Part shown: positions 1-11,098 of the stretch, piece after piece
Numbering within the stretch: position 1 is the first letter of the stretch
Layout of the letters: every line of letters starts with the position of its first letter
Origin: Brugia malayi
Taxonomy: Eukaryota > Nematoda > Chromadorea > Rhabditida > Onchocercidae
Length of the DNA: 64,000 bases
Assembly: GCF_000002995.4 (NCBI RefSeq)
Contig: NW_025062479.1
Location: 14,814,721-14,878,720 of the forward strand
Direction: 5' to 3'
The notes under the pieces: model-generated
Seen by the model: only the letters and a program-made list of their open reading frames with translations
The model's database searches: none
Told to the model about the DNA's origin: nothing
Position numbers and translations under genes: made by a program

Positions 1-645
1 GAGTATATAAAAATTTGATATATTTATAAATTTTAAAGTATTTTCGAAATATGTATTGGTATAACCATTAGTTTATGCATAATTAATTCTAAAAGTTATT
101 ATCATTCAAACAAAAATGACACTGTATGATGATTTGAAAGATAATCAGAATTAAAAATTAAATTTCTCTCAATTCCTAAAGTACATTTTGCCTGATTTTC
201 AATTTTAAAATTTAGGAGAACCCATCTCTTATATCGTTAAGCACATTTTCAATTTCTTCTCGATTACAAAAGCATGATGACCATTGCAGACGGTAAAAAT
301 TAAAATTTCTTCCAAAATGAGACAGAGTTTAAATGAGAAAGAATGTGACGAACTGATAAATACGAAAATAAGAAATGGAAAAAATAATTATTGAAATTAA
401 TTAATGAGCCTTCTTGCCCTGAGATAACACAAGTGTAAAAAGACATAATTTGTTGATAGAATTCAAATTTGGCATATTTATGTTAAATTTATTACAAGGC
501 CATGAAATATAATTCAAGGGAATACTTCTTAAAGTGAAAGAAATGATTTGAAAAGTATGAATTAGCCTATTAAATTATTATTCTTTAGAAATAATTTCAT
601 TTCATTTTACTCAATTTTCATAAATGCAGACAGCATCGTAGAAAA
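1..645. other. AT-rich upstream region, no gene seen
   Basis: No coding exon could be supported. The stretch is AT-rich with short runs of A and T. It lies upstream of the ABHD17-like gene and may hold its promoter or 5' UTR. A possible splice acceptor (AAATGCAG) ends at 628, just before the first assigned exon, so an earlier exon or a spliced leader could join there. Confidence 0.5.
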
Positions 646-3600
646 ATGTGGCATACCCGAAGTAAATTGAAAAAATCTGATGATAAAAAGAATGAGGAAA
701 ATTTTCTGGAACTTTTGGATGAATATAAGTAAACTTTCAAAATTTCTTTTCTTTTTTAATTATCATTTCGATATTAATTTTATTTAAAATAGTTCTTAAC
801 TTTTATGTTATTTGTTGAATTTGTCTTCCATAATTTTCATGTTTACAATAAATCACCTAAACAGTAATTTATCATAAATTCTATTTTAGCAATACGCTAA
901 ACAGTTTTTCTGTAGTCTTCATAGCTTATCCAATTGCTGTTTTGACAAGTTAATATCATTAAGTGAAAAGAAATGATGGAATGAATATTTCTAAATTAAA
1001 AAATTATTCATGGATTTTAAGCGTAGCATTTTATCAGTGGTACTGAAACGATATCATGTAAATGAGAAATGAATGCACGGAATATCATAGAAAACAATGA
1101 TATTATTTCATATATATATATACTAAGTATTTTAAGTTTCGCATATATATGTTAAATTTTATGTTTGTATACTAAATAATATCAATAAATTTTTTTTCAA
1201 AAAAATTGATTTTTAATTTAGGCAAAAAAAATTCGTTTTAAATTGTGTATGTAAACAAACGCGTTGGAGTTGGTTTAATAATTTATGGGAAATTATCAAA
1301 AATATTTTTCGTTTCATTCGACAATTTATTTGGTGTTGCTGTTGTCCACCAATTTTAGGTTATTGTTTAAATAAGGTACATTTTATATATATAATATTAT
1401 TTCCATTGTCATCTCTTAGGCTTAATATCTGTCCCTTTTTTCAATATTTTTTTTGGTTTTTTTATTATAATCGCTTTAAAATTTTTTCATCTAATAGCAC
1501 TTGGAGTGCTGTTAATAGTATAGCAGAATTGCTGAATTGAAGCATAGAGAAGTACGATCTTCTAGCAAGCTCTTAAGATAGTTACTTATGGAATAAAGAA
1601 AACAAAGCATCAGAAGAGGTTATAATCATTTTGCTTTTTGGAAAAGAAAAAAATTTTTTTTTGAGGTTCTTTCTTTTCTTTTACTTTATTAATTCAAATT
1701 TTTAATTTTTTATTGACTTAATTAGCTTGATATGAGCTAATTAAGTATTCATTTCCAACTTAATCACTTTTTTTGCATTTTTTTTAAAATCAAATTAGTA
1801 CTAAATTTAAATTTAAATTACAAAATTTCTATACTTAGGATTGCAGAAACCAGCCAATTATTTTAGATAGCATTTTGGCCACCACCACGTGAATATTACT
1901 TTTTCATTGGTGGTAATGCGAAAAATATCAGTAAAAGTGATCGAGAACCATTAACTCAACAATGTATCGTTCGTAAAGCTAATAAGTGATTTATTTGTTT
2001 GGCAGTGATAATATGTCAACTAATTAAATATAGAACTTAAAGTTGTAATTGAATGTGACATTAGTGTGAAAATTAGTAAGCGACGTAGGAGGATGTCAAT
2101 AAGATATGACTGTGACATCATTTATCCTAAGATTATGTCATTTCTTGCTTATCATTTCATTAAACTTCACATTTCTTAGCTGATATTTCTGACAATGATA
2201 AATTTATTTTTTTTAAAAAAAAAGAAAATTAAATGATCAGTTCCGATCAGGAAACTATAAACATATTTTGATGCGAAAAGTTCATATTCCAAAATACTCC
2301 AGCATTCATCTGCTACACCAAAAATATTATAAATCCTCACTGTATGTCCATAAGATTAAATTTTAATGATAGTAATGAATTAATCAATTCTTAAATTATC
2401 TTCCACCTTTTAAATTATGACAGTCATAAATTTTTAATAAAATTAAATTTTAAATTACAGAAATTGTCTGAAGCGAAAAGATTTGAGATTTGGTTTCGAG
2501 CATCAATGTGCTACTGAAGTATTTGGAATTGAATGTTTTGTTACAGAAACAGAAAAGAAAAATGTTAATCATCTTTTTTCATAACTAAAATAATAATTTT
2601 TCTTTTCTAAATTTATTAAAAAAAAAATTTTAAAAAACTTCAATATAAACTGCCACAATGTTATATGAAATCGTTAAATTTCATATTTGATACTTAATAA
2701 ATTGACAAGTTTGGCATATTGTCGAATAATAGCATAATGATAAGTTTATAATTTTAGCATATTGCTTGTGTATTTGTCAGAAAAGCACGACCACGTTATA
2801 CGTTGTTATTCTCACATCCAAATGGCAGTGATATATCCGATCACCTTGTTGGATTACCTAATTTGCATGATGCAGCAAGGTTTATAATATATTTTATCAT
2901 ATTTCAATCAATTTCAAAGAAAAATTTGTCAGTTTTATCGGAACAATAATTTTATGTTATTAATAACTATATCATCATCACATAACATAATATGATTACA
3001 AATCAGTTTTGATTATTTAAAATTTGAATTTTTCAATGTTAATTTGAACATAAGCCAAAGCTTATCAACCATCATAGAAATTACCATAATATAATTTACT
3101 CAGAGCAATTCCATTTAATACTCTAATTATTAATTCGATTCATCTATATCGTCAATTGAACAATACCGCAGTATCATTATTATAATTTTAGAAATTATCA
3201 GGAATAAATTTTACTAATAAAAATATTAACTTATTATTTTGCTTATCATTATTATCACTAGCAATTTTCTAGTTAATGCTTACTTTTTTTCTAACTGTAA
3301 CAAAAGAAAAAAGTAAAAATTTATTTCAAATTATAGATTTTTCAATTGTAATATATGCTCATACGATTATAGTGGCTATGGAATTAGTGATGGTAATCCA
3401 AGTGAAAAAAATATGTATTCGGATATTACTGCTGTATATAAAGTAAATTATTACTAAATTTTAATAAACTTTTCATCATTTTATGCAGAAAAAAAAATAA
3501 TTTTTATTCCTGACTTATTATCATAAAGGTTAAACTTTCTTTTTTCGAACACTAATTTTGTCAGTTTATAATTATCTATTTACCTGTGAACTCAAAGTGA

Positions 3601-4637
3601 ATCTTATAAGATTGAAAAGTCTTAAAAATTTCAACCAAAAACTAAAATTTCTGTAAAAAATGAATTTCGTAACATCCCAAAAAAAAAAAAAAAAAAATTA
3701 GACAGAATTCAAGTAAAAATATAATACTAACTAAACTATAATTATATAAAAATAAAACCAATTCAATATTTACAAGTTAATACTAATTATACTTTTTTTT
3801 TTCAGTATCTTTTGGAAGATTTATCAATTCCAGAAACAAATATTATATTATGGGGTTATAGTATTGGTACAGTAGCATCGATAGAATTAGCTAAACAAGC
3901 TAATAAACTTGCTGGCTTAATACTTTTAGCACCAATAGCATCAATTATACGAACAGTTTGTTGGGGAAAATGTTGTTGGAGACGAAATAAGCAATGTGAT
4001 CATTTAGCTAATTGTTGCGGTGATCGATTTAATAGCGTCAAAAAGGTTTCAAACACTTTCAATTATATAATTAGAAAAAAACTTTTTAACTTAATACACT
4101 TATTGTTTATTAGAGCCTTAAGTTCATAATTTTTTCCACTTCTCTAATAGCATACTGTAGTGTTATTTGTTTTACGTTATATAACTTTTTTTTCTTTAGA
4201 AATATATACTAATTGAATTAATATTTAATTTAATAACTTTTGCTAATTCCAAATTCCTTCAAAAAAAAATTTTTCTAGCAAAATTAATTTGAATTAATTT
4301 TTGTATATTTAGTATAAATTGAGATCATTATAATTCATTCATGTTTGTTTGTTTGTTTTAATTAGATAAGCGAAATTGAAATGCCAACATTGATCGCACA
4401 TGGTGTGCAAGATATGATTGTGACAGTTGAGCATGGGAAAGCATTGTATCAGTTATGTCCTGGGGCTGTAAAGCCATTATGGATACCTGATGTTGGCCAT
4501 AATAATCTTGAAAATAGCTCAATGCTATGGCGCAGAATGAGAAAATTCATTGATAGGTTAATATATGAATTTTTTTCTCTACTTTCTAAATTTAAAAATT
4601 TACTAATTTTTTTCTTTGGTATTAATTTATTTTTGTT

Positions 4638-4683
<46 letters not shown>

Positions 4684-5020
4684 CATTTTTATTTTTGTAA
4701 AGCAAAAAAGCACAAAAAGTGAAAAATTATTTATTAAAATCTACAAATTTAATTTTTGCAATGATTTTTCCTTTTATTTCTTATGTCTATTCTTTTTTCT
4801 TTTATTTGTTTTATTTTCCTTTTTTAAATATTTTTGTGCCAAATTTTAGAGATTCAAAATATCAGGAAAATAAATAAACTAAAAATAAATTAATTGCAGA
4901 GAAGCACGACCACCATTACAACGAACAAAATGTAAATCATTGAAGAAAGATATTCAAAATAGTATTGATTTACTAAATGATTGTAATCATAAGTGTGAAA
5001 GAAAAAATTTATTGGTATAA
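646..5020 (+). CDS. ABHD17: ABHD17-like alpha/beta hydrolase (protein depalmitoylase family), 7 exons
   Basis: Exons 646-728, 1222-1375, 2758-2879, 3337-3442, 3806-4045, 4366-4556 and 4900-5020 join in phase to give about 338 aa. ABHD17 (FAM108) proteins are membrane-anchored serine hydrolases that remove palmitate from cysteines of substrates such as Ras family proteins. Seen here: the nucleophile elbow GYSIGT (GQSIGT in vertebrates) in exon 5; the catalytic Asp region GVQDMI and catalytic His motif VGHNN in exon 6; and [14 protein letters not shown] in exon 4, all in family order. Before the hydrolase fold a cysteine cluster, WCCCCPP, matches the palmitoylated cysteine-rich N-terminus of the family, but about 60 extra residues precede it. 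The first exon is the least certain; its ATG was chosen because its phase joins exon 2. A possible AATAAA signal lies near 5068. Exon 5 has an unusual cysteine-rich insert (CWGKCCW) after the elbow. Confidence 0.9.
4639..4681 (+). repeat. Poly-T run of about 43 bases
   Basis: An uninterrupted T tract lies in the last intron of the ABHD17-like gene, about 80 bases after the donor of exon 6. The length is at the edge of what short reads resolve, so the exact count may be unreliable. Confidence 0.9.
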
Positions 5021-5930
5021 GTGAAGAAATTTACATGATAATCATTAATATGCATTGTAAATTTGTTAATAAAATTTATATTCCATTTTTTCCTGTATTA
5101 TTTGTACTCTTTATCAAGTATTTATTACTTTTATTTCTAATAATGAATACTACAAATCTTTTTATGAAATATTTTTTTTGTGAAATAAAATTAGTATAGA
5201 ATTTTGTAAGATGTATTTTACCTCTTCATAAATCTTCAAATTTTCCTTATTATGTACATAACTTATGTTATCATCTTTTCTATTTTAGTTCTTAATCATA
5301 AAATATGGCACTTAATTACTTGAAATAGAACGAAGAAAAAATAAGTCGACATTATTCCATTCCATTATCACTTAATTAATTAATTAAATGAAGTGATATC
5401 TCATTTTTCACTGAAGTAGGAACATTTTTTGCTTTCAATTATATTCGTTTCATTCAAGTTTAGTATACAAATAATATATTTAAAAGTAAGAATATTTTTT
5501 GTTTAAATATGTGAAAAAGGATAATTCTGCTCACACTTATTTATTCAAGTACAAAATATGCCATTAATGAAACAATAATTTAAACAACATAATTCATTTC
5601 ATTTTAGTTTATTCTTTCTTTATTTTTTATAACAAATACTATAATTCTTTTTACGAAATAATAAACTGGATTAGTAGAAAAGAAAAAAGAGATGAAATAG
5701 ATTTGTTTATTTGGTTTTAATCTGGGGTTAGCTTTTTTTTTTTTTTTTAATAATTACTTTTAAAACTGAAAAATTTTTTTTTTTCATTTCTATTCATTCT
5801 TATTATAATTAATTTTGTATTTTACCTTTGAACTAATGCAATAATTCAAATTACATTCTTTTTCATAACCAAGAAAATATGCAAAATTGTTAGTCAAGAA
5901 GGTGTCAAGAATTTTTTGTTACATAGAGCA
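5021..5930. other. Intergenic AT-rich stretch
   Basis: It lies between the 3' end of the ABHD17-like gene and the retroelement remnant. It holds a likely AATAAA polyadenylation signal near 5068 and short homopolymers, and no coding exon that I can support. The base composition changes at about 5880, where the GC-richer element begins. Confidence 0.5.
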
Positions 5931-7148
5931 CTATTGTGAGAAGCTTTGCAGTAGAAACATTTTACCTTTCTGCTGCATTCTTTCCTTTGGTGAGTTTAAT
6001 TTCATGCAAATAGTACATCGTGGCATTTCAGTCGAGAATCCATTAACGAATATGCTTGACACGTTTGACGTGGTTTTTACCATAAAATGTGCACGGTCTT
6101 CATTGTTTGATTTCACAGTTTTTGGTCGAGGAGTGAGAAATCTCACCTCCATTTTGGATAGCAGCCAATGTAGAAGTTTCAATATGATTTTTTGGATTCG
6201 CTTTCTTGTGTGAGGCATATTTTCTTTCCATAGGGGTAAATGAGAACTGATTTCTTACTTGTTCGTTCATGTTGATAAAGTTTCAGACGAATCCCCTTAA
6301 TTTCATTATTGACCATGGAATGTCGACCGATTTTTGATGATACACTTTACCGAGTATTCATCGAGGTAGTCCACTCTCGATTGTATTTTCAATGCTGGAA
6401 TGTTCTAAGTTCTCTCCTAGCATTTCTAATTGTCGAAAAATTCTTTCCATTCTTTCAACAGTTTCGATCCATTCCTTATCGTTTCGTTTAATTGACTGTA
6501 GTTCATTGTATAGTAATTTGATTATTGTCGACGAGTCTCCATATTTTTCGGCGTTGTCAACTCCGTTATTAATAATCTGAGCACTACCACTATTTGCCCA
6601 TCTAAAATTCTCATGCTATAAAATGAAGTATAGGTGACCCTAAAACATTACCATAACAAATGATAGCTTTTGTCGGGTTCTCCATCGAAATTGGGTAGAG
6701 ATAGCTGAGGAAGGTTGATGTTGGGATAGGATGTCGGCGTTGTCAACTCCGTTATTGGCAGTTTAGAAGTTATTTATTTGATTTCATTATTAATTTCCCT
6801 TTTGTACATAATCAGCTGATAGTGGCCTCCTTTGCTTCGTGCTTCAGAATGAAGATATTTTGCTCTCCCGTAGCTATTTGTGCGTAGTTTTCCTCATCTT
6901 CTTTTTTCGTTTTGGATTTTTGGGCACCTCTATCCACTGTTTATTTAAAGCTTCGATAGAGTCAGTGCACATTTGCAGTCGAAGAATTTTTTCATCTATG
7001 AGTGATTTTTGGTTTTGTTAATTTCGAGTCGTTCGTGATTCGGTAAGGTTGGGTCTGGAGATTGGATATCCATAGTTTTTACCTCATTCAATAATCTTTC
7101 TAGACGGTCCTTTACAGTTTTAATACTTCCAATAATAGTAAAAGCCAT
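5931..7148 (-). pseudogene. Decayed gag of a BEL/Pao LTR retrotransposon
   Basis: Reading the minus strand from an ATG at 7148, about 50 codons are open, then the frame is broken by several stops and shifts down to about 5931. The visible pieces follow the order of nematode BEL/Pao gag: an N-terminal helix with DRLERLLNEV, a middle segment with a leucine- and glutamate-rich motif before a basic patch, and a C-terminal part with remnants of a cysteine motif. No protease, reverse transcriptase or integrase follows, so the element is truncated at its 3' side. A 23-bp direct repeat inside it (6548-6570 and 6734-6756) suggests an internal duplication. The segment is clearly GC-richer than its flanks. 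The family call is from recognised motifs only; another LTR clade is possible but less likely. Confidence 0.7.
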
Positions 7149-7164
7149 TGTAATTCTATTTTCC

Positions 7165-7182
7165 GTCCGGTTCGTGGCACCA
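7165..7182 (-). other. Putative tRNA primer-binding site of the LTR element
   Basis: On the minus strand the sequence begins TGGTGCCACGAACC, directly between the putative LTR and the gag start. Primer-binding sites begin with TGG, the complement of the tRNA CCA end. The tRNA species was not determined. Confidence 0.5.
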
Positions 7183-7186
7183 AAAA

Positions 7187-7560
7187 TTTTGTCGGGGATT
7201 TTGAAGAACTTCTTGGTCAGAAGAGTAGATGATTTAGGTTAGTTAAGTTCACTTGACTTACGTGAAGTTTGTAGAACTTGAACTGAAGCTTTTGCTTCTT
7301 ATCTGCAAGCGAGATCGACCTACAAATATATAGTGGAGTAATTGAAACAGCAAAGGAGTAAGTGGTACTGTTGAGTGAGTAGGAGGAAGAGAAGACTGCA
7401 CCGATCGTTTCGTTGTTGTTATCAGATTAAAGAAGGCTTTTAAGGATGTAGAAAGTGGGATGGGTTGGCTTAGCAGATTAACATTTACAGTGAAGACAGA
7501 TGTACATTTACTATTTGAGGTTTAGATAAAGGATTCATTGTTTCAAAAAAAAAATGGGAT
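7187..7560 (-). mobile_element. Putative 5' LTR of the BEL/Pao element
   Basis: This block precedes the primer-binding site in element orientation and is GC-richer than the surrounding DNA. It carries a TATA-like core at 7321-7336 (minus strand CCACTATATATTTGTA), as LTR promoters do. The outer edge is not certain because no second LTR copy is present in the window; 7560 is where ordinary AT-rich DNA resumes. Confidence 0.5.
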
Positions 7561-8401
7561 ATAACAAAGGAATAATGAAGTGGTTTGTGGTGATGAATCA
7601 TTAGTATTATTCTAAACACTTGTTGTGTAATAAAAAATTCTTCGGTTTTCCGAAGAAGGTATAATTAGCTAATGGAGGAAAATTTTAGCCAAGGAAGTAA
7701 TAGTTATTAGTATTCATTTGCCAAAACTAATATTAGCAGAAATTTTCATTTAATGAATTTGTAAACGTAAATTTCAAAATGATTATTGATAACGAAGCTT
7801 GTTGGTCGAGTAAATATAGATTGTTATAAGAAAAGTCGAGAAATTTTTTTGTAAAATTAATTTGTAAAGTTAAGCAAAATTATTGTTAGAATTATTTCTT
7901 CATTAGTTCCTCTCATTCATTTCATACAAATTAATACGATAACAAAACTATTAAAATAAAAACAAAATAAAACCGGATGAACACTTTTCAAATTTCAAAA
8001 AAAAAACTTTCAAATTTAACATAACAAAAAATGAAACCGTTAAAAAAATGGTTGTTACTGATTACAATCAAAACCTTACTCTAATAACTGATTCTAATCA
8101 GAATCTAACTTTGAATTACTTGATTAATTTATATTACACTACATTTTTGACCTTTCTAGCTTTTAAAGTCACAAATGCAACTTATAATTTTTAATTTCTA
8201 CATCTATCAATTCTAACATATTTTACGTCAAGTAATTCTATATGATGGAATAAATAATTATTATTAACCAAAAAAAAAATCATTTTTATTGATGTCACCA
8301 AATCTTTATCAAGTATGAATTCATTTGATATATTATATTATGCATGAAAAAATTTCAATCATATCCATTGCAATTATTTTGTTTATTTTCATTTATAGCA
8401 A
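7561..8401. other. AT-rich intergenic stretch
   Basis: No coding exon, RNA gene or clear repeat is visible. It separates the LTR from the 3' end of the partial minus-strand gene that ends at 8402. Confidence 0.5.
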
Positions 8402-9175
8402 TCATTTGATCAGTTTAGAAATTGTTCTATCGATTGAATTCGTAGTGCGTTCAATCACTTTCCACTTATCAGCGATTAATGACAATCTGTTTGTGATAAA
8501 GTCGGTGAAGATGGATGTTTTGAACGATGATGACGACGACGACGAAGTGGTATAATCACTAAATATTCTGATATTCCCCGAAATAAATTATTTCACATTT
8601 TAATGTCATGATAAAATTTAATCCAGTAACAGTGCTTTAAAAATAATTCTATAAAAAATAACTGAAAAATTTAGTTCTTCATAATTTTATACTATGAAAA
8701 AAAAAAAAAAAAGAACTCACACATGGTAATTCTGATGGGTAGAAATATCAATAACTTTGACATTATCCTTAATTTCATCCATAAGTCAGAGGTAAACTAA
8801 AATAATTAAATTCAAAAATTAATGATAACAAACAAAAAAAAAGAAGAGCTTTTTGTTCCTTTATTTATTCTTTAATTATTAAACAAAAATTATTTTTTCT
8901 AGCTATGTGCTGTTTATGAATGAATAATTAATCAGTAAAAGTACGTAACTTATTAGAAGGAAAAATTTTGCATTCGTACGTTGTACTAATTTTTATAGCT
9001 TACTAAAATAATATTGGTATTTGATAAATTATTGTCAGAAAAAAGTTACAAAAAAAAGAAACGGAACTGGAGCAACTTGCGTATTCCATACATCGAAGCT
9101 AACGGGTTCATCATCTTCCATTTCACTACATATTGTTTGTAATATACCCATTGACAGTGTCACCATAAATTTATT
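8402..9175 (-). CDS. Partial gene of unknown function (3' exons)
   Basis: Three candidate exons share compatible phases: 9050-9175 (acceptor TTTTCAG, phase 0 to 0, includes DDEPVSFDVWNTQ), 8721-8767 (DNVKVIDISTHQNYH, donor GTGAGT after two bases of the next codon) and 8402-8558 (acceptor AATATTTAG, starts one base into a codon, includes seven serines in a row and DKWKVIER, ends in TGA). The last junction is the strongest because a consensus donor and the phase both match. The acceptor of the middle exon (ATTAAG) is weak. The 5' part was not found. I do not recognise the protein. An opposing + strand frame with a hydrophobic start (8340-8555) covers the same bases and is considered its antisense shadow. 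Confidence 0.4.
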
Positions 9176-11062
9176 CTGAAAATTATTTTCATCATTATAT
9201 CATTATTATGTACTACAATTTTTATAGACTATTATTTTTACCATCTCAAAAATAATTATGATCATGAGAATTATTGCAAAAATAATTAGCTACGACCTTG
9301 CCTGAGAAATTAGATGTTTGAGGAAAACGTGAAAAAAATTACAAAATACTTCAATATTTTTGTAGTCAACTGAAAGATAAAAATAAATAAAAAATAACAA
9401 TCATTAAATTTGAATTATCACTTCATTTACGTTTGTCTCATAAGTGTTTCCATATCTTACAATTATGATTCCATATCTTTTTTTTTATTGCTCATTTATG
9501 TAAAACACTATGCTGTCTCTAAATTCTCTCATTCTCACAACTGTTACTACTCTTATCACAATTATTCAGTCAAGATTACTTGAAGTGAGCGGAATTGTTG
9601 AAAGGAGAATTGTAGTTAATTAAATATAAGCTATTTCAGTTATTCGAAAAAAAATTTTCTTTTTTTTTTTTTTTTTTTGAAGTAAAATGAAAAATTGACG
9701 AAATAAATAAAATTGGAATAATGTGAAATATTTTGAGTAAAATAATTAGGAATTATTTAAGTACTGCAACAATATATTAGAAAAATTTGTAATTTTGCAC
9801 TTACAACAATACATTTAGTAATTTTTTATAAATCAATTTAAAAAGAAATTTAAAAAACGCGAAAAATTAGCGCTGGCGTCAATAAAATAACATTAATTAT
9901 TTATCATAAAATGTTTAAGTCTGATAAACTCAACAAAAAAAAAACATTAAAATTTAATGTAAAATGGAATAATCAAGCATTAACTTAGTAAAGTAAGGAT
10001 AATCAGCAATATTATCAATGAAAATGACATGAATGCTATTTTAAGCTTCATTTTTGTTGTTTCCTAGAAGCTTAATTTTATCCATTTTATTAAATTCATA
10101 TTATTTGATGTAATTCTCAAGAATGATAATTAATTATGTAAATTAAATAACATTTTTTTAAGAAAGGAAAGTAAACGAATTAAAAATGGTTGCAAACGTA
10201 TGTTATACGGAATGTGTCAAATCATACGTGTTATTTTTCGTTGATTCAATGCATATCATTTATAGCTGCAACCAAGACTGTATAATAGATTCCAATCATA
10301 TTATTATTTACCGCTTAGCAAAAATTAATTTCACAGTAAATATACTTATACTTTTATAAATTCATGGTACATAAAAGTTAGCTTGTTATTTTTCACAATA
10401 AACACGTAATATTTCATGTATTATTGAAATTTAAAAATGTGAAAGATAACTGTAGAAAATACTGATCATTTCAATTAAAACTAAAACTTAAATACTGCAA
10501 TTCTTGAAAATTTTAATCAATACAATAATCAATAAATGAGCGATTTTTTCCTGAATCACCTGTGCAATTATATTTGACGTAACGTTCCACTATCAGAAAA
10601 TATAGATATGTTGAAATAATTAATTTGAATATCAATTTCACATCAATGTTCGTTTTATTGAAATTTCAGAGCTTTATGCTTAATTTTATGTTTGCATCTT
10701 AGCGCGATATATGCGACGGATATTTGAAAAATGTTGAATTCAAGCAAAAAGTGTTGAAAATGATCGTTAATTGCTATTAATCAATCAATAGCAAACGTTC
10801 TGGAAGCAATGACCATAACAATGAGGTTTGTTCTAATTAAATAAAATAATTATCAAAAGATTGAAAGCATATTGCATAAGGAAAATCGAAAAGATCTATC
10901 AAATTTTGATTAATTAGATAAAACTTGTAATATTGTCTGAAAAATTATTAAAAAAATTGATCATTTCGTCTATTTTAAATTACTTTCATATTTTTTTTAC
11001 AAAAAAAAAAAATGAAAAAATTGACCACTTCGTCTATTTTAAGAAAAGCGTATATATACTTC

Positions 11063-11098
<36 letters not shown>

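Noticed and set aside
8340..8555. Plus-strand 71-codon frame with a signal-peptide-like start
   Set aside because: It is antisense to a minus-strand exon with a phase-matched consensus junction. It has no acceptor before the ATG, and its Asp run is the complement of the serine codons.
10186..10356. Plus-strand 56-codon frame with an ATG and several cysteines
   Set aside because: It has no signal peptide, no splice signals and no recognisable family; its length is within chance for this composition.
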